NCBI GenBank assembly: GCA_963803375.1
Contig: CAWDMB010000005.1
Coordinates: 151,613-215,612, forward strand
DNA from: JAOPZW01 sp963803375
Lineage (GTDB): Bacteria; Actinomycetota; Thermoleophilia; Solirubrobacterales; Solirubrobacteraceae
Direction of reading: 5' to 3'
Length of the DNA stretch: 64,000 nt
Part shown: positions 21,439 to 32,452 of the stretch, in pieces
Layout of the letters: each line of letters opens with the position of its first letter
How positions within the stretch are numbered: the first letter of the stretch is position 1
The notes under the pieces: model-generated
Databases searched by the model: none
What the model was told of the DNA's origin: nothing
Seen by the model: the letters and a program-made list of their open reading frames with translations, nothing else
Translations under genes and position numbers: made by a program

Positions 21439-22203
21439 TCAGAGGACCTTGGACAGGAACGCCCGCGTGCGCTCGTGTCTCGGCGCGCCGAACACCTCGG
21501 CCGGCGGCCCGGTCTCCACGACGACGCCGCCGTCCATGAAGACGGCCGTGTCGGCGACCTCGCGCGCGAACCCGATCTCGTGGCTGACGACGATCATCGT
21601 CATCCCCTCGTTCGCGAGCCGGCGCATGACGTCGAGCACCTCGCCGACGAGCTCGGGGTCGAGCGCCGAGGTCGGCTCGTCGAACAGCATCAGCTTGGGG
21701 TGCATCGCCAGCGCGCGGGCGATCGCGACGCGCTGCTGCTGGCCGCCGGAGAGCTGCGCCGGGTAGACGTTCTCCTTGTCGGCGAGCCCGACCACGCGCA
21801 GCAGCTCGACGGCGGTCGTCCGGGCCTCGTCCTTGTTGTGCTTGCGGACGCAGACCGGCGCCTCGCAGACGTTCTCGAGCGCCGTCATGTGCGGAAACAG
21901 GTTGAAGCGCTGGAAGACCATCCCGATCTCGGAGCGCTTGCGCGCGACCTCGGAGTCGCGCAGCTCGTAGAGCTTGTCGCCCGACTGCCGGTAGCCGACG
22001 AGCTCGCCGTCGACCGACAGGCGCCCGGCGTCGATCGACTCCAGGTGGTTGATGCAGCGCAGGAACGTCGACTTGCCGGAGCCCGACGGGCCCAGCAGGC
22101 ACAGGACCTCCTTCGGGCGGACCTCCAGCGAGATCCCCTTGAGGACCTCCAGGCGCCCGAACGACTTGTGGACCTCCTCGGCCCGGACCATCGCGTCGGT
22201 CAT
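21439..22203 (-). CDS. Polar amino-acid ABC importer, ATP-binding protein
   Basis: A 254-residue ABC ATPase of the GlnQ/HisP type: Walker [10 protein letters not shown] (~40-48), signature [15 protein letters not shown], Walker [15 protein letters not shown], and H-loop VSHE. It energises the permease encoded immediately upstream; ATG 22203 overlaps the permease stop by 4 bp. It is the last gene of the importer unit that follows the hut genes. Confidence 0.92.
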   Translation of the reverse strand: MTDAMVRAEEVHKSFGRLEVLKGISLEVRPKEVLCLLGPSGSGKSTFLRCINHLESIDAGRLSVDGELVGYRQSGDKLYELRDSEVARKRSEIGMVFQRFNLFPHMTALENVCEAPVCVRKHNKDEARTTAVELLRVVGLADKENVYPAQLSGGQQQRVAIARALAMHPKLMLFDEPTSALDPELVGEVLDVMRRLANEGMTMIVVSHEIGFAREVADTAVFMDGGVVVETGPPAEVFGAPRHERTRAFLSKVL

Positions 22204-23168
22204 CGGCCCTCCCCCGACGCGCCGGGAGCGTCGACGGTCGCGTGCCGGAACGAGAACAACGTGCGGCGCAGGCGCTGCAGCGGGGTCTCGGGCAGCGTGC
22301 GCGATGCGCCGCGCGCGAACCTGCGCTCGAGGTAGTACTGCCCGATCGACAGCACCGTGGTCATGATCAGGTACCAGGCGCTCGCCACGAGCAGGAGCGG
22401 GATCTGGCGGTAGTTCACCGAGTAGATGAGCTGCGCCGAGTAGAGCAGCTCGCTGTAGGCGATGACGCTGACGAGCGACGTGGTCTTGAGCATCGAGATC
22501 GTCTCGTTGCCCGTCGGCGGGATGATGACCCGCATCGCCTGGGGCAGCACGATGCGGCGCATCGTCTGCAGCCGCGTCATGCCCAGGGCGCTCGCCGCCT
22601 CGGTCTGGCCCTCGTCGACCGAGATGATGCCGGCGCGGACGATCTCGGCCATGTAGGCGCCCTCGTTGAGCCCGAGCGCGAGGATCGCGGCCACGAACGG
22701 CGTGATCACATCGTTCGCGCTGCCGTGCAGGAGCTCCGGCCCGCCGAACGGGACCCCGAACGAGATCCGCGGATACAGCGCCGAGATGAAGCTCCAGAAG
22801 AGGATCTGGACGAGCACGGGCGTGCCGCGGAAGAGCCAGACGTAGGTCCAGCTCGATCCGGCCACCAGCGGATTGGGCGACAGCCGCATGACCGCGAGCA
22901 CGACGCCGAGGACGACCCCGATCGCCATCGAGATGACGGTGAGCTCGATCGTGACCACGACGCCGTGGAGGATGCGGTGGTCGAAGAAGTAGTCGCCGAA
23001 CGTTCCCCATCCGAAGCGCGGGTTCGTCGCGACCGAGTTGATGGCGATCGCCAGCAGCAGCAGGACGACCGCCGCCGCCACCCACCGCCCCGGATGGCGG
23101 ACGGGGACGGCCTGGATCTCCTCGGGATGTCCCGTTGTCGATGCAGCCGTGGTGCTCGGCGACGACAC
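22200..23168 (-). CDS. Polar amino-acid ABC importer, permease (HisM/GlnP family)
   Basis: A 322-residue inner-membrane permease. It has an N-terminal helix, a His/Glu/Gln/Arg-opine-type core, and the EAA loop [21 protein letters not shown] that docks onto the ATPase. About 6 helices. The end overlaps the ATPase start (ATGA), and it begins 12 bp after the binding-protein gene. The position directly downstream of the hut genes suggests histidine or another amino acid as substrate. Confidence 0.9.
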   Translation of the reverse strand: MSSPSTTAASTTGHPEEIQAVPVRHPGRWVAAAVVLLLLAIAINSVATNPRFGWGTFGDYFFDHRILHGVVVTIELTVISMAIGVVLGVVLAVMRLSPNPLVAGSSWTYVWLFRGTPVLVQILFWSFISALYPRISFGVPFGGPELLHGSANDVITPFVAAILALGLNEGAYMAEIVRAGIISVDEGQTEAASALGMTRLQTMRRIVLPQAMRVIIPPTGNETISMLKTTSLVSVIAYSELLYSAQLIYSVNYRQIPLLLVASAWYLIMTTVLSIGQYYLERRFARGASRTLPETPLQRLRRTLFSFRHATVDAPGASGEGR

Positions 23169-23180
23169 CGGACCGCGAAC

Positions 23181-24098
23181 CTAGCTAGTCGCGCCGTTGA
23201 TCTGGGGGTTCGTGATCGCGCCGGACGCGATTCCCCACTTGTCGAGGATCTGCTTGTACTGGCCGTTGGCCATCACGGCCTTGACCGCGGCGAGCGTGGG
23301 CTTGGCCATCCCGCTGTCCTTCGGGATCGCGATCCCGTACGGCGCCGCCCCGTAGGTCTCGCCCGTGAGCTTGAACTGGCCGTTGGACTTCTTGACCTGG
23401 TATTCGGCGACGGGCGAGTCGGCCATCCCGACGTCGGCGCGACCGCTCGAGAGCGCCAGGTTCGCGCCGTTCTGGTCGGGGAAGACCGACACGTTCACGC
23501 CGGGCCTGCCCTGCGCCTGGCACTTCTTGGCCTGCGCGGTGGCGTCCGCGGCCTGCGTCGTGCCCTTCTCCGCGGCGACCTTGTGGCCGCAGAGGTCGGC
23601 GAGCGTGTTGATCGTCGGGCCGCCCTGCGCCTTGACGAAGAACGACGAGCCGGCCGACAGGTACGTCACGAAGTCGACCGTCTTCTCGCGCTCCTTGGTG
23701 TCGGTGAACGACGACATCCCGAGGTCGTACTTCTTCGCCGCGAGGCCCGGGATGATCCCGTCGAAGGTCGCGTTGACGACGTTGGCCTTCAGGCCCATGA
23801 CGCCCGTGAGCGCCTTGGCCAGGTCGGCGTCCATGCCCTCGACGGTCTTGCCGTCGGAGCCGATGAACTCGTTCGGGGGATAGCTCGCGTCCGCGGCGAC
23901 CGTGAGCGTGCCCTTGGACTTGGCCGCCGCCGGCACGAGCGCGGCGACCTGCTCGTCGACCGCGCTGGCCTTGGTGGTCGACGGGCTCGCGCCCGCTGTC
24001 GTCTCGGTCGTCGACGAGTCGCTGCCGCATGCCGCGAGCACCGCGGCGACAAAGAGCGCGACGGTGATCGCGCCGCCGCGCGATGCGCTACTGAACAC
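23181..24098 (-). CDS. Amino-acid ABC importer, substrate-binding lipoprotein
   Basis: A 305-residue extracellular solute-binding protein (family 3). The signal peptide ends in a lipobox (AVLAACGS), so Cys23 is expected to be lipidated and to anchor the protein outside the membrane; a Ser/Thr-rich linker follows. [20 protein letters not shown] and [10 protein letters not shown] are typical ligand-lobe sequences. GTG 24098 has a perfect AGGAGG 6 bp upstream. It lies 63 bp after hutI on the same strand, so it could be part of the hut transcript or have its own promoter. Confidence 0.92.
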   Translation of the reverse strand: MFSSASRGGAITVALFVAAVLAACGSDSSTTETTAGASPSTTKASAVDEQVAALVPAAAKSKGTLTVAADASYPPNEFIGSDGKTVEGMDADLAKALTGVMGLKANVVNATFDGIIPGLAAKKYDLGMSSFTDTKEREKTVDFVTYLSAGSSFFVKAQGGPTINTLADLCGHKVAAEKGTTQAADATAQAKKCQAQGRPGVNVSVFPDQNGANLALSSGRADVGMADSPVAEYQVKKSNGQFKLTGETYGAAPYGIAIPKDSGMAKPTLAAVKAVMANGQYKQILDKWGIASGAITNPQINGATS

Positions 24099-24161
24099 TC
24101 GGGTCCTCCTCCAAGCGATAACGGGTCCCCCGGGGCCTCCGGGAGCGGAGCATACCCCGGC

Positions 24162-25349
24162 TCAGGGGCAGCATGGACGGTTGGCGAAGGCGATTCGGCC
24201 GGCGCGGACGACGGCCGCGACCAGCGGGACGCCCGGGCGGTAGGCGAGGTGGGCGTGCGAAGGCGCCGCGAGCACGACCGCGTCGGCGCGCGCGCCCGGC
24301 GAGAGCCGTCCGAGGTCCGCCCGGCGCAGCGCGCGCGCCCCGCCGAGCGTCGCCGCCTGCAGCGCCTCGTCGATCGTCATCCGCAGGTCGCGCACCGCCA
24401 GCGCGACGCAGAAGGCCATCGAGGTCGTGTAGCTCGAGCCGGGGTTGCAGTTCGTGGCGAGCGCGACCGTCGCGCCCGCGTCGATGACCCGGCGCGCGTC
24501 GGGGTAGGGCTGGCGCGTCGAGAAGTCGGTCGCGGGCAGGAACGTCGCGACCGTGTCGCCGCCGGCGAGCGCCTCGACGTCGGCGGCCGTCAGGTACGTG
24601 CAGTGGTCGGCGGATGCCGCCCCGAGCTCCACCGCCAGCCGCACGCCGGGGCCGGGCTCGAGCTGGTTGGCGTGCACGCGCACCCCGAGCCCGGCCTCGC
24701 GGCCCGCGGTCAGCACGGCGCGGGCCTGCTCGGCGTCGAACGCGCCGCGCTCGCAGAAGACGTCGATCCAGCGCGCGTGCGGAGCGCAGGCGGCGAGCAT
24801 GTCCGTGACGACGAGCTCGACGTAGGCGTCGGCCCGCCCCTCGTACTCGGCGGGCACCGCGTGCGCGCCGAGGAACGTGACGTCGTCGGTGATCGCGGCG
24901 GCGATCCGGCACAGCCGCTCCTCGGTGGCCACGTCCAGGCCGTAGCCCGACTTGACCTCGACGTGGGTGATGCCGGCGCGCAGCGCCTCGTCGCGACGAT
25001 GCCCGGCGAGCGCGGCCAGCTCGGCGTCGGTCGCCGCGCGGGTCGCGTCGGTCGTGACGCGGATGCCGCCGGCGGCGTAGGGGGCGCCCGCCATCCGCGC
25101 GGCGAACTCGTCGCCGCGGTCGCCGGCGAAGACGAGGTGCGTGTGGCTGTCGACGAAGCCGGGCACGACGCACCGGCCGGCCGCGTGGAGGCGCTCGTCG
25201 GCGGCCGCGTGCCCGGCGCGCTCGACCGCGAGGACGCGGTCGCCCTCCATGACCACCGCCGCGTCGCGGACGAGCCCCAGCGGCCCGTCGCCGAGCGCCG
25301 GGTCGTTGGTGACCAGCAGGCCGATCCCGTCGACGACGAGCGTGCTCAC
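24162..25349 (-). CDS. hutI: Imidazolonepropionase
   Basis: A 395-residue amidohydrolase that opens the imidazolone ring to give N-formimidoyl-L-glutamate, the third step of histidine degradation. Metal-binding and substrate motifs: [43 protein letters not shown], and [16 protein letters not shown] followed by [12 protein letters not shown] 25349 overlaps the hutF stop (GTGA), so the start is set by translational coupling; the longer in-frame reading is the antisense-like tail of hutF. Last of the five hut-operon genes. Confidence 0.93.
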   Translation of the reverse strand: MSTLVVDGIGLLVTNDPALGDGPLGLVRDAAVVMEGDRVLAVERAGHAAADERLHAAGRCVVPGFVDSHTHLVFAGDRGDEFAARMAGAPYAAGGIRVTTDATRAATDAELAALAGHRRDEALRAGITHVEVKSGYGLDVATEERLCRIAAAITDDVTFLGAHAVPAEYEGRADAYVELVVTDMLAACAPHARWIDVFCERGAFDAEQARAVLTAGREAGLGVRVHANQLEPGPGVRLAVELGAASADHCTYLTAADVEALAGGDTVATFLPATDFSTRQPYPDARRVIDAGATVALATNCNPGSSYTTSMAFCVALAVRDLRMTIDEALQAATLGGARALRRADLGRLSPGARADAVVLAAPSHAHLAYRPGVPLVAAVVRAGRIAFANRPCCP

Positions 25350-26671
25350 GGCGCCACCGCGGCGAGCGCCCCGCGCAGCTCGGCCGCGACGTCGAGGCCG
25401 ACGTGGGCGCCGTCGTGGACGACCCAGCGGCCGCCGACCATGACGTGGCGGACGTCGGCCGCCGTCGCCGCGAAGACCGCCGCCTCGACGGCGTGCTCCG
25501 CCGCGGTCCCCGCCAGCCGGACGCCGTCGAGCCCCAGCACCGTGAGGTCGGCGAGCGCCCCGGCCTCCAGCCGGCCGCCGTCGGGCCAGCCGAGGCTCGC
25601 GTAGCCACCGGCGGTGGCGGCGCCCAGGAGCGCGGCGGGACGGTGGCCGCCGCGCTCGCCCGAGGCGAGCCGCTCGTCGAGCTCGAGCGCCCGGGCCTCC
25701 TCGAGCAGATCGATCACCGCCTGCGAGTCGCTGCCGACGGCCAGGCGCGCCCCGCCCTCGCGCAGGCGGCGAGCCGGGCCGATGCCGTCGGCGAGGTCGC
25801 GCTCGGTCGTCGGGCAGAGGCAGACCGTCGCACGCGCGTCGCCGAGGAGCCGCACGTCGTCCGCGGTGACGTGCGTCGCGTGCACCGCCGTCGAGCGCTC
25901 GGAGACCGCGCCGGCGTCGGACAGCAGCGCGACCGGCGTGCGCCCGTAGGCGGCGAGGCAGGCCTCGTTCTCGGCCGGCTGCTCGGAGACGTGCGCGTGC
26001 AGCGGCCGGTCGCGCGCCGCCGCCCAGGCCGCGACCGTGCCGGCGCTCGCGGGGTCGACGGCGCGCACGCTGTGGACGGCCGCGCCGACGCGCGTCGCCG
26101 GCGACTCGCCCAGCGCGTCGACGCGCGCGGCCCACGCCTCGGCGCCGTCGTCGCGGAACCGCCGCTGGACCTCGTCGGGCTCGCGCCCGATGCCACCGTG
26201 CAGGTAGCAGGTGTCCAGCAGCGTCAACCGCACGCCGGCGTCCGCCGCGGCGACGACGATCGCCTCGCCGAGCGCGTTCGGCGACGCGTACGGCGTGCCG
26301 CCGGGCCCGTGGTGGACGTAGTGGAACTCGCCGACGAGCGTCGCGCCGGCGAGCGCCATCTCCGCGAACGTCGCGCGCGCGAGCGCGCGCATCCGATCGG
26401 GGTCGAGGGCGGCCACGAGCCCGAACATCTGCTCGCGCCAGGTCCAGAACGAGCCCGGTCCGGCCTGCGTGCGACCGCGCAGCGCGCGCTGGAATGCGTG
26501 GGAGTGGGCGTTGGCCAGCCCGGGGAGCGTCAGGCCGGCGAGGCGCTCGGCGTCGCCGGGCGGCGCCGTCACGCCGGCGCGCACGGCGGTCACGCGGTCG
26601 CCGTCGAGCGCGAGCAGCACGCCCGCCTGCGCCGCGTCGGCGCCGGGCAGCCACGCGAGCTCGCACCACAC
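25346..26671 (-). CDS. hutF: Formimidoylglutamate deiminase
   Basis: A 441-residue amidohydrolase converting N-formimidoyl-L-glutamate to N-formyl-L-glutamate and ammonia. Landmarks: [13 protein letters not shown] (metal-binding HxH), [41 protein letters not shown] and [15 protein letters not shown], all characteristic of HutF. GTG 26671 lies 5 bp after the stop of the deformylase-like gene. HutF commits the pathway to N-formylglutamate, which needs a deformylase; no hutG is present in the operon. Confidence 0.92.
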   Translation of the reverse strand: MWCELAWLPGADAAQAGVLLALDGDRVTAVRAGVTAPPGDAERLAGLTLPGLANAHSHAFQRALRGRTQAGPGSFWTWREQMFGLVAALDPDRMRALARATFAEMALAGATLVGEFHYVHHGPGGTPYASPNALGEAIVVAAADAGVRLTLLDTCYLHGGIGREPDEVQRRFRDDGAEAWAARVDALGESPATRVGAAVHSVRAVDPASAGTVAAWAAARDRPLHAHVSEQPAENEACLAAYGRTPVALLSDAGAVSERSTAVHATHVTADDVRLLGDARATVCLCPTTERDLADGIGPARRLREGGARLAVGSDSQAVIDLLEEARALELDERLASGERGGHRPAALLGAATAGGYASLGWPDGGRLEAGALADLTVLGLDGVRLAGTAAEHAVEAAVFAATAADVRHVMVGGRWVVHDGAHVGLDVAAELRGALAAVAP

Positions 26672-26676
26672 GCGCC

Positions 26677-27279
26677 TCACGAGCCGACGCGCTCGACCAG
26701 CTCGCGCGCCCTGGCGACGAACGCCTCGCGGTGGTGGCGGTCGAACTGCTCCCACGTCGTGAACGTCGTGGGATCGCGCACGCGGTCGAGGAACAGCACG
26801 CCGTCGAGGTGGTCGACCTCGTGCTGGAACGTCCCCGCCGTCAGGCCGCGCCGAACCTCGTCGTGCTCGACGCCGTCACGGTCGAGGTAGCGCAGGCGGA
26901 TCGCGACGTGGCGCTCGACGGCGCCGCGCAGGTCGGGCACCGACAGGCAGCCCTCGTTGATCTCGGCCGTCTCGTCGCCGAGGCGCTCGAGCCGCGGGTT
27001 GACGACGACCGTCAGCGGGATCGGGGGCTTGTACGGGTAGCGCGGGTTGTCGTCGACCTCGACGACGGCGACGCGCCACAGCTCGCCGACCTGGTTGGCG
27101 GCCAGGCCCGCGCCGCCCGCGGCCCGCATCGTCGCGATCAGGTCGTCGATCAGGGCCTGCACCTCGCGCGTGCGCAGCTGCACCGGCGTGATCTCGCGCG
27201 CCCGCTCGCGCAGCAGCGGGTCGCCGACGGTCACGATCGACCGCACGCGCCCGGCGGAGGCCTCGCCGGCGCAGCTCAC
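26677..27279 (-). CDS. Peptide-deformylase-family protein inside the hut operon; candidate N-formylglutamate deformylase
   Basis: A 200-residue Def-family metalloenzyme with all three catalytic motifs intact: GAGLAANQ (56-63), EGCLSVP (109-115, Cys111 metal ligand) and QHEVDH (152-157, two His ligands and the catalytic Glu154). By family it removes formyl groups from N-terminal formyl-methionine. Its place is striking: GTG 27279 overlaps the hutU stop and it is followed 5 bp later by hutF, whose product is N-formylglutamate. I infer that it may act as the missing N-formylglutamate deformylase. Alternatively it is a true Def that happens to be in the operon. The fold is certain, the substrate is not. 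Confidence 0.88.
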   Translation of the reverse strand: MSCAGEASAGRVRSIVTVGDPLLRERAREITPVQLRTREVQALIDDLIATMRAAGGAGLAANQVGELWRVAVVEVDDNPRYPYKPPIPLTVVVNPRLERLGDETAEINEGCLSVPDLRGAVERHVAIRLRYLDRDGVEHDEVRRGLTAGTFQHEVDHLDGVLFLDRVRDPTTFTTWEQFDRHHREAFVARARELVERVGS

Positions 27280-28955
27280 CCGCCCTCGCGCATCGGGATC
27301 CGCACGCCGCGCTGCTCGGCGACCGCGATCGCCCGCTCGTAGCCGGCGTCGGCGTGGCGCATGACCCCGGTCCCGGGGTCGGCGACGAGCACGCGCTCGA
27401 GCTTCTCGGCGGCGAGGTCGGTGCCGTCCGCGACGCAGACCATCCCCGCGTGGATCGAGCGGCCGATCCCGACGCCGCCGCCGTGGTGGATGCTGACCCA
27501 GGACGCGCCCGCCGCGGTGTTCACGAGCGCGTTGAGCAGCGGCCAGTCGGCGATCGCGTCGGACTCGTCGGCCATCCCCTCGGTCTCGCGATAGGGCGAG
27601 GCGACCGAGCCGGCGTCGAGGTGGTCGCGCCCGATCACGATCGGGGCGCGCAGCTCGCCGCGGCGCACCATCTCGTTGAAGCGCAGGCCGAGGCGATGGC
27701 GCTCGCCGTAGCCCAGCCAGCAGATCCGCGCGGGCAGCCCCTGGAAGGCGATCCGCTCGCCCGCCTGGCGGATCCAGCGGGCCAGCCGCTCGTCGGCTCC
27801 GAGCTCGTCGAGCACCGCGCGGTCCGTGGCCGCGATGTCGGCCGGGTCGCCGGACAGCGCGACCCAGCGGAACGGCCCCTTGCCCTCGCAGAAGAGCGGG
27901 CGGACGTAGGCGGGGACGAAGCCGGGGTAGGCGAACGCGCGCTCGAATCCGCCCAGGCGTGCCTCGGCGCGCAGGCTGTTGCCGTAGTCGAAGACCTCGG
28001 CGCCCGCGTCGAGGAACCCGACCATGGCCGCGCAGTGCGCGGCGATCGCGGCGCGTGAGCGCCGGACGTACTCGTCGGGGTCGGCGCCGCGCAACGCGTC
28101 GGCCTCCGCGACCGTCAGGCGGTCCGGGACGTAGCCGTTGAGCGGGTCGTGCGCGCTCGTCTGGTCGGTGACCACGTCGGGCTCGAAGCCCGCGGCCAGC
28201 AGGGCGGGAAGCACTTCGGCGGCGTTGGCGCAGAGCCCGACGCTGAGCGCGCGGCGCTCGGCCTTGGCGGCGCGGCAGCGGGCGACGGCGTCGTCGAGGT
28301 CGTCGGCGACCGCGTCGAGGTACCGCGTCTGGAGGCGCCGGCGGATGTGCTCCGGGTCGACCTCGACGCAGAGCGCCACCCCGCCGTTCATCGTCACCGC
28401 CAGGGGCTGCGCGCCGCCCATGCCGCCGAGGCCGGCGGTCAGGGTGATCGTCCCGGCGAGCGAGCCGCCGTGGCGACGGCGCGCGATCTCGGCGAAGCAC
28501 TCGTAGGTCCCTTGGACGATGCCCTGGGTGCCGATGTAGACCCACGATCCGGCGGTCATCTGGCCGTACATCGTCAGCCCGATCTGCTCGAGGCGGCGGA
28601 ACTCGTCCCACGTCGCCCATTCGGGCACGAGGTTCGAGTTGGCCAGCAGGACGCGCGGCGCCCACTCGTGCGTGCGCAAGACGCCGACCGGCTTGCCCGA
28701 CTGGACGAGGAGCGTCTCGTCGTCCGCCAGGGTCCGCAGGGTCCGGACGATCGCGTCGAAGGCCGCCCACGAGCGCGCGGCACGCCCGGTGCCGCCGTAG
28801 ACGACGAGGTCCTGCGGGCGCTCTGCGACGTCCGGGTCGAGGTTGTTCATGAGCATCCGCAGCGCGGCCTCCTGCGGCCAGCCCGCGCACGAGCGCTCGA
28901 CGCCGCGCGGGGCGCGCACGACCCGGGCGCCGGCCGTGGTGGCGTCGGCTGTCAC
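27276..28955 (-). CDS. hutU: Urocanate hydratase
   Basis: A 559-residue NAD+-dependent urocanase converting urocanate to imidazolonepropionate. Motifs: [12 protein letters not shown] near the N-terminus, [13 protein letters not shown], the NAD-binding glycine cluster [10 protein letters not shown], and [13 protein letters not shown] with the conserved cysteine. Length is standard (about 555). GTG 28955 overlaps the hutH stop by 4 bp and the stop overlaps the deformylase-like gene, so all are translationally coupled. Confidence 0.95.
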   Translation of the reverse strand: MTADATTAGARVVRAPRGVERSCAGWPQEAALRMLMNNLDPDVAERPQDLVVYGGTGRAARSWAAFDAIVRTLRTLADDETLLVQSGKPVGVLRTHEWAPRVLLANSNLVPEWATWDEFRRLEQIGLTMYGQMTAGSWVYIGTQGIVQGTYECFAEIARRRHGGSLAGTITLTAGLGGMGGAQPLAVTMNGGVALCVEVDPEHIRRRLQTRYLDAVADDLDDAVARCRAAKAERRALSVGLCANAAEVLPALLAAGFEPDVVTDQTSAHDPLNGYVPDRLTVAEADALRGADPDEYVRRSRAAIAAHCAAMVGFLDAGAEVFDYGNSLRAEARLGGFERAFAYPGFVPAYVRPLFCEGKGPFRWVALSGDPADIAATDRAVLDELGADERLARWIRQAGERIAFQGLPARICWLGYGERHRLGLRFNEMVRRGELRAPIVIGRDHLDAGSVASPYRETEGMADESDAIADWPLLNALVNTAAGASWVSIHHGGGVGIGRSIHAGMVCVADGTDLAAEKLERVLVADPGTGVMRHADAGYERAIAVAEQRGVRIPMREGG

Positions 28956-30517
28956 GCCAGCTCCCCGACGGCGCGCTCCACCGCTCCCAGCACCACGCCG
29001 GCGGCGACGAGGTCCTCGGCGGCGGCGAGGTCCGGCGCCACGCGGCGATCGGGCCCCGGGCCCGCGATCCGCGAGCGCACGGCGGCGAGCGCCGCTGCGG
29101 TGCCCGCGCCGGGCTCCAGCGGCGCGCGCAGCTCGAGCGCGCGCGCGGCCGTGGCGAGCTCGACGGCGAGGATCCGCGTGAGGTTCTCGAGCGCCGTCCG
29201 GAGCTTGCGCGCGGCGCCCCAGCCCATCGAGACATGGTCCTCCTGCATGGCGCTCGTGGGCAGCGACCCGACGCTCGCCGGCGCGGCCAGGCGGCGGTTC
29301 TCGGCCACCATCGCGGCCTGGGTGTACTGCGCGAGCATGAAGCCGGAGTTCACGCCCGCGTCCAGCGCGAGGAACGGCGGGAGCCCGTGCGAGCGCGAGG
29401 CGTCGAGCAGGCGGTCGGTCCGCCGCTCGGCGATCGCTCCCACCTCGGCGACCGCGATCGCCAGGAAGTCGCAGGCGAAGGCGAGCGGGGCGCCGTGGAA
29501 GTTCCCGCAGGACCGCACGCGCCCGTCTGCAAGCACCATCGGGTTGTCGATCGCGGACTCGAGCTCGGCCGCGGTGACCCGCCGCGCGTGGGCCACCGTG
29601 TCGCGCGCCGCGCCGAGGACCTGCGGGGCGCAGCGCAGCGAGTAGGCGTCCTGCACGCGGTCGTCGCCGTGGCGATGGCTGGCCACGATCGGCGAGCCGG
29701 CCAGCAGCCGGCGCAGGTTCGCGGCGCTGTCGGCCTGCCCCGGCTGGGGACGCAGCGCGACGAGGTCCTCGGCGAAGGCCGCGTCGGTGCCGAGCAGCGC
29801 CTCGACCGCCATCGCCGCCGTGACGTCCGCGACGCGCAGCAGTCGCTCGAGATCGTGCAGCGCGAGGACGAGCATTCCGAGCATGCCGTCGGTGCCGTTG
29901 ACGAGCGCCAGGCCCTCCTTGGCGGTGAGGGTCAGCGGGGCGATGCCCGCGGCTCCCAGCGCGGCGGCCGCGGGCACCGCGCCGGTCTCGTCGGCGACCT
30001 CGCCCTCGCCGAGCATGACCAGCGCGCAGTGGGCCAGCGGCGCCAGGTCGCCGCTGGCTCCGAGCGAGCCGTGCTCGGGGACCACGGGCGTGAGCCCGGC
30101 GTTGAGCAGCGCGAGGATCGTCTCGGCCACGACGGGACGCGCGCCGGAGCGCCCCATCGCGAGCGTCCGCGCGCGCAGCAGCAGCATCGCCCGGACCACC
30201 TCGCGCTCGACGGGCGGCCCCATCCCCGCGGCGTGCGAGCGCACGAGCGCGCGCTGCAGCTCCTCGCGCCGGGCCGCCGGGATCGCGACGTTGGCGAGCG
30301 AGCCGAAGCCCGTCGAGACGCCGTAGACGGGCTCCTCGCGGGCCGCCAGCCGCTCGACCACGTCGGCGGCCGCGGCCATCGCCGCCCGCGCAGACGTCCC
30401 CAGCGTCACCGGAGCGTCCCGGCGGGCGACCGCAACGACCTCCTCGGGCGCGAGGCCCGTCCCGCCCAGCACGACCGGGCCGGCGTCGAGGCGTCCTCCC
30501 TCCCCGTGCGTGACCAT
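28952..30517 (-). CDS. hutH: Histidine ammonia-lyase
   Basis: A ~521-residue MIO-type lyase removing ammonia from L-histidine to give urocanate. The MIO-forming triad Ala-Ser-Gly is at 154-156 ([11 protein letters not shown]), and the N-terminal [10 protein letters not shown] carries the catalytic Tyr (Tyr65). First gene of the hut operon. Three in-frame ATGs exist (30538, 30523, 30517); 30517 is preferred because GAGG lies 6 bp upstream of it, but the longer forms are possible. The divergent dehydrogenase gene starts at 30632, so promoters of both share the short gap. Confidence 0.94.
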   Translation of the reverse strand: MVTHGEGGRLDAGPVVLGGTGLAPEEVVAVARRDAPVTLGTSARAAMAAAADVVERLAAREEPVYGVSTGFGSLANVAIPAARREELQRALVRSHAAGMGPPVEREVVRAMLLLRARTLAMGRSGARPVVAETILALLNAGLTPVVPEHGSLGASGDLAPLAHCALVMLGEGEVADETGAVPAAAALGAAGIAPLTLTAKEGLALVNGTDGMLGMLVLALHDLERLLRVADVTAAMAVEALLGTDAAFAEDLVALRPQPGQADSAANLRRLLAGSPIVASHRHGDDRVQDAYSLRCAPQVLGAARDTVAHARRVTAAELESAIDNPMVLADGRVRSCGNFHGAPLAFACDFLAIAVAEVGAIAERRTDRLLDASRSHGLPPFLALDAGVNSGFMLAQYTQAAMVAENRRLAAPASVGSLPTSAMQEDHVSMGWGAARKLRTALENLTRILAVELATAARALELRAPLEPGAGTAAALAAVRSRIAGPGPDRRVAPDLAAAEDLVAAGVVLGAVERAVGELA

Positions 30518-30631
30518 CGCCATCCTCGATCGGACCATAGACCTCGGCGCGCAGGTCCGCGGATCGCCCGCCGAGGCCGCATCGAAGCCGAGCACGGGGC
30601 AGAATGCCTCAGCCCTCGGACAGGAGCACGC

Positions 30632-31774
30632 ATGCAAGAGCTGAGCCTGGGTGCGATCGCGACGTCGCGCAAGCCGGACGAGCAGCGGGTGCCGATCCAC
30701 CCCGGGCACCTGGGACGGATCGACGCCGACCTGCGGCGCCGGATCGTCCTCGAGCGCGGCTACGGGCAGCGCTTCGGCGTCTCCGACGACCGGCTCGCCG
30801 CGGAGGTCGGCGGCCTGCGCTCACGCGAGCAGCTCGTCGAGGAGTGCGACGTCGTCCTGCTCCCCAAGCCCCTGGCCGAGGACCTGACGACGCTGCCCCC
30901 CGGGACGGTCCTGTGGGGATGGCCGCACTGCATCCAGGACGAGGCCATCACCCAGGTCGCGATCGACCGCCGCCTGACGGTCATCGCCTGGGAGGCCATG
31001 CATCACTGGACCGATCAAGGCAACTTCAACCTTCACGTCTTCCACATGAACAACGAGCTCGCGGGCTACTGCTCGGTCCTGCACGCGCTGCTGCTGAGGG
31101 GCACGACCGCGGCCTACGGCCCGCGCCGGCGGGCCGCCGTGATCAGCTTCGGCGCCACCGCTCGCGGTGCGGTGACCGCGCTCTTCGCGCTCGGGGTGCA
31201 CGACGTGACCGTGCTGACGCACCGCAGCGTCCCGGCGGTCGCCGCGCCGATGGCCCCCGCGCGACTCGTGCACTACGAGCGCGACCCCGAGCGCCCGGGC
31301 CGCACGCTGGCGCTCACCGGCGCAACGAGCGAATCGGTCGCCGAGTTCCTTGCCGGGCACGACATCGTCGTCAACTGCATCCTGCAGGACACCGACGACC
31401 CGCTCATGTTCGTGACGGCCGACGAGCTCGAGCTCTTCGCACCCGGGAGCCTGTTCATCGACGTCTCCTGCGACGAGGGTATGGGCTTCGAGTGGGCGCG
31501 CCCGACCTCGTTCGCCGATCCGATGTTCACCGTCGCCGACGGCGTGCGCTACTACGCCGTCGACCACAGCCCGTCGTACCTGTGGAACTCGGCGACGTGG
31601 GAGATCAGCGAGGCGCTGATCCCGTTTCTCTCGACCGTCATGTCCGGCGACGACGCCTGGGACGCCGACCAGACGGTCCGCCGGGCGATCGACATCCGCG
31701 CCGGCGTGGTGCAGAACCCCAGGATCCTCTCCTTCCAGTCGCGCCCGCCGACGTTCCCGCACGCGAAGCGGTGA
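30632..31774 (+). CDS. Alanine dehydrogenase/transhydrogenase-family oxidoreductase, N5-(carboxyethyl)ornithine synthase-like
   Basis: A 380-residue NAD(P)-dependent dehydrogenase: TSRKPDEQRVPIHPGHLGRI resembles the AlaDH/PNT N-terminal substrate domain (Arg and Lys contacts), and AAVISFGATARGAVTALFALG is the dinucleotide-binding glycine segment. Relatives are annotated as N5-(carboxyethyl)ornithine synthase or saccharopine-dehydrogenase-like enzymes; the imino-acid substrate here is unknown. AGGAG precedes ATG 30632. It diverges from hutH, so it may share regulation with histidine catabolism. Confidence 0.7.
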   Translation: MQELSLGAIATSRKPDEQRVPIHPGHLGRIDADLRRRIVLERGYGQRFGVSDDRLAAEVGGLRSREQLVEECDVVLLPKPLAEDLTTLPPGTVLWGWPHCIQDEAITQVAIDRRLTVIAWEAMHHWTDQGNFNLHVFHMNNELAGYCSVLHALLLRGTTAAYGPRRRAAVISFGATARGAVTALFALGVHDVTVLTHRSVPAVAAPMAPARLVHYERDPERPGRTLALTGATSESVAEFLAGHDIVVNCILQDTDDPLMFVTADELELFAPGSLFIDVSCDEGMGFEWARPTSFADPMFTVADGVRYYAVDHSPSYLWNSATWEISEALIPFLSTVMSGDDAWDADQTVRRAIDIRAGVVQNPRILSFQSRPPTFPHAKR

Positions 31775-31821
31775 CGGCGGGTGCGCCCGGGCGCCGGCGG
31801 GCGGCCGCGTGTGCCGGTGGA

Positions 31822-32439
31822 TCACGATCGGATCACGCCGCGTGGGGCCTGATCGTGCGCCCCGCCGAGCCCGGCCAGGAGCAGGGACCAGACACCGTCG
31901 AAGGCGGCGTCGATGGCGGGGTCCGACCACTGGGGCGCGTTTGTGGGGTTGTGAAAGCGGCCGGTAGCGTCGAAGACTGCGCGCGCCGCGCGGGCGGGAT
32001 CGGCGACCGTGAGCTCGCCGCGCGCGACGCCGTCGGCGATGATGCGAGCGATCTGCGTCGTCAGCGTGTCGACGTGCGCGGTGACGACGTCGCGTGCCTC
32101 CGCGGCGAGCGCGATGTAGGTCTCGAACAGCTCGGGGTCCTCGAGCGCCAGCGCCCGCTTGGTGCCGATGAGGAGGTCGAGCCAGCGGCGCAGGCGCTGC
32201 GGTGCGGGGCCGTCCTCGTCGGCGACGGCGGCGAGCGGCGCCGAGACGCGGGCGAGCCAGCGCTCGGTGACGGCGTCGCGCAGCGCCGCCTTGCTGGGGA
32301 AGTGCCGGTAGACGCTGCCGTGGCTGACGCCGAGCGCGCGGGCGACGTCGACGACCGTGGCCTTGGCGGGACCGTAGCGGCGCAGGACGTCCTCCGCCGC
32401 TTCGAGGATGCGGTCGGGCGTCAGGGCTTCCGTGGGCAC
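31822..32439 (-). CDS. TetR-family transcriptional regulator
   Basis: A 205-residue TetR repressor. The N-terminal helix-turn-helix is clear (VVDVARALGVSHGSVYRHFPSK), followed by an all-helical ligand-binding domain. GTG 32439 lies 13 bp downstream of the aldo/keto reductase gene on the same strand, so the pair is probably co-transcribed and the reductase promoter (palindrome at 33492-33516) is the likely target. Confidence 0.9.
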   Translation of the reverse strand: MPTEALTPDRILEAAEDVLRRYGPAKATVVDVARALGVSHGSVYRHFPSKAALRDAVTERWLARVSAPLAAVADEDGPAPQRLRRWLDLLIGTKRALALEDPELFETYIALAAEARDVVTAHVDTLTTQIARIIADGVARGELTVADPARAARAVFDATGRFHNPTNAPQWSDPAIDAAFDGVWSLLLAGLGGAHDQAPRGVIRS

Positions 32440-32452
32440 GCGGCGGGAGAGC

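Noticed and set aside
22242..25604. A 1120-codon open frame on the plus strand across the ABC importer and hut genes
   Set aside because: It is antisense to well-supported genes on the minus strand, and its Arg/Glu/His-rich translation matches no family. Long antisense frames are expected at this GC content.
26677..27279. Calling the deformylase-like gene simply def with a housekeeping role
   Set aside because: No fmt or other translation gene is adjacent, and it is locked into the hut operon by overlaps, so I left the symbol empty and report the alternative role as a hypothesis.
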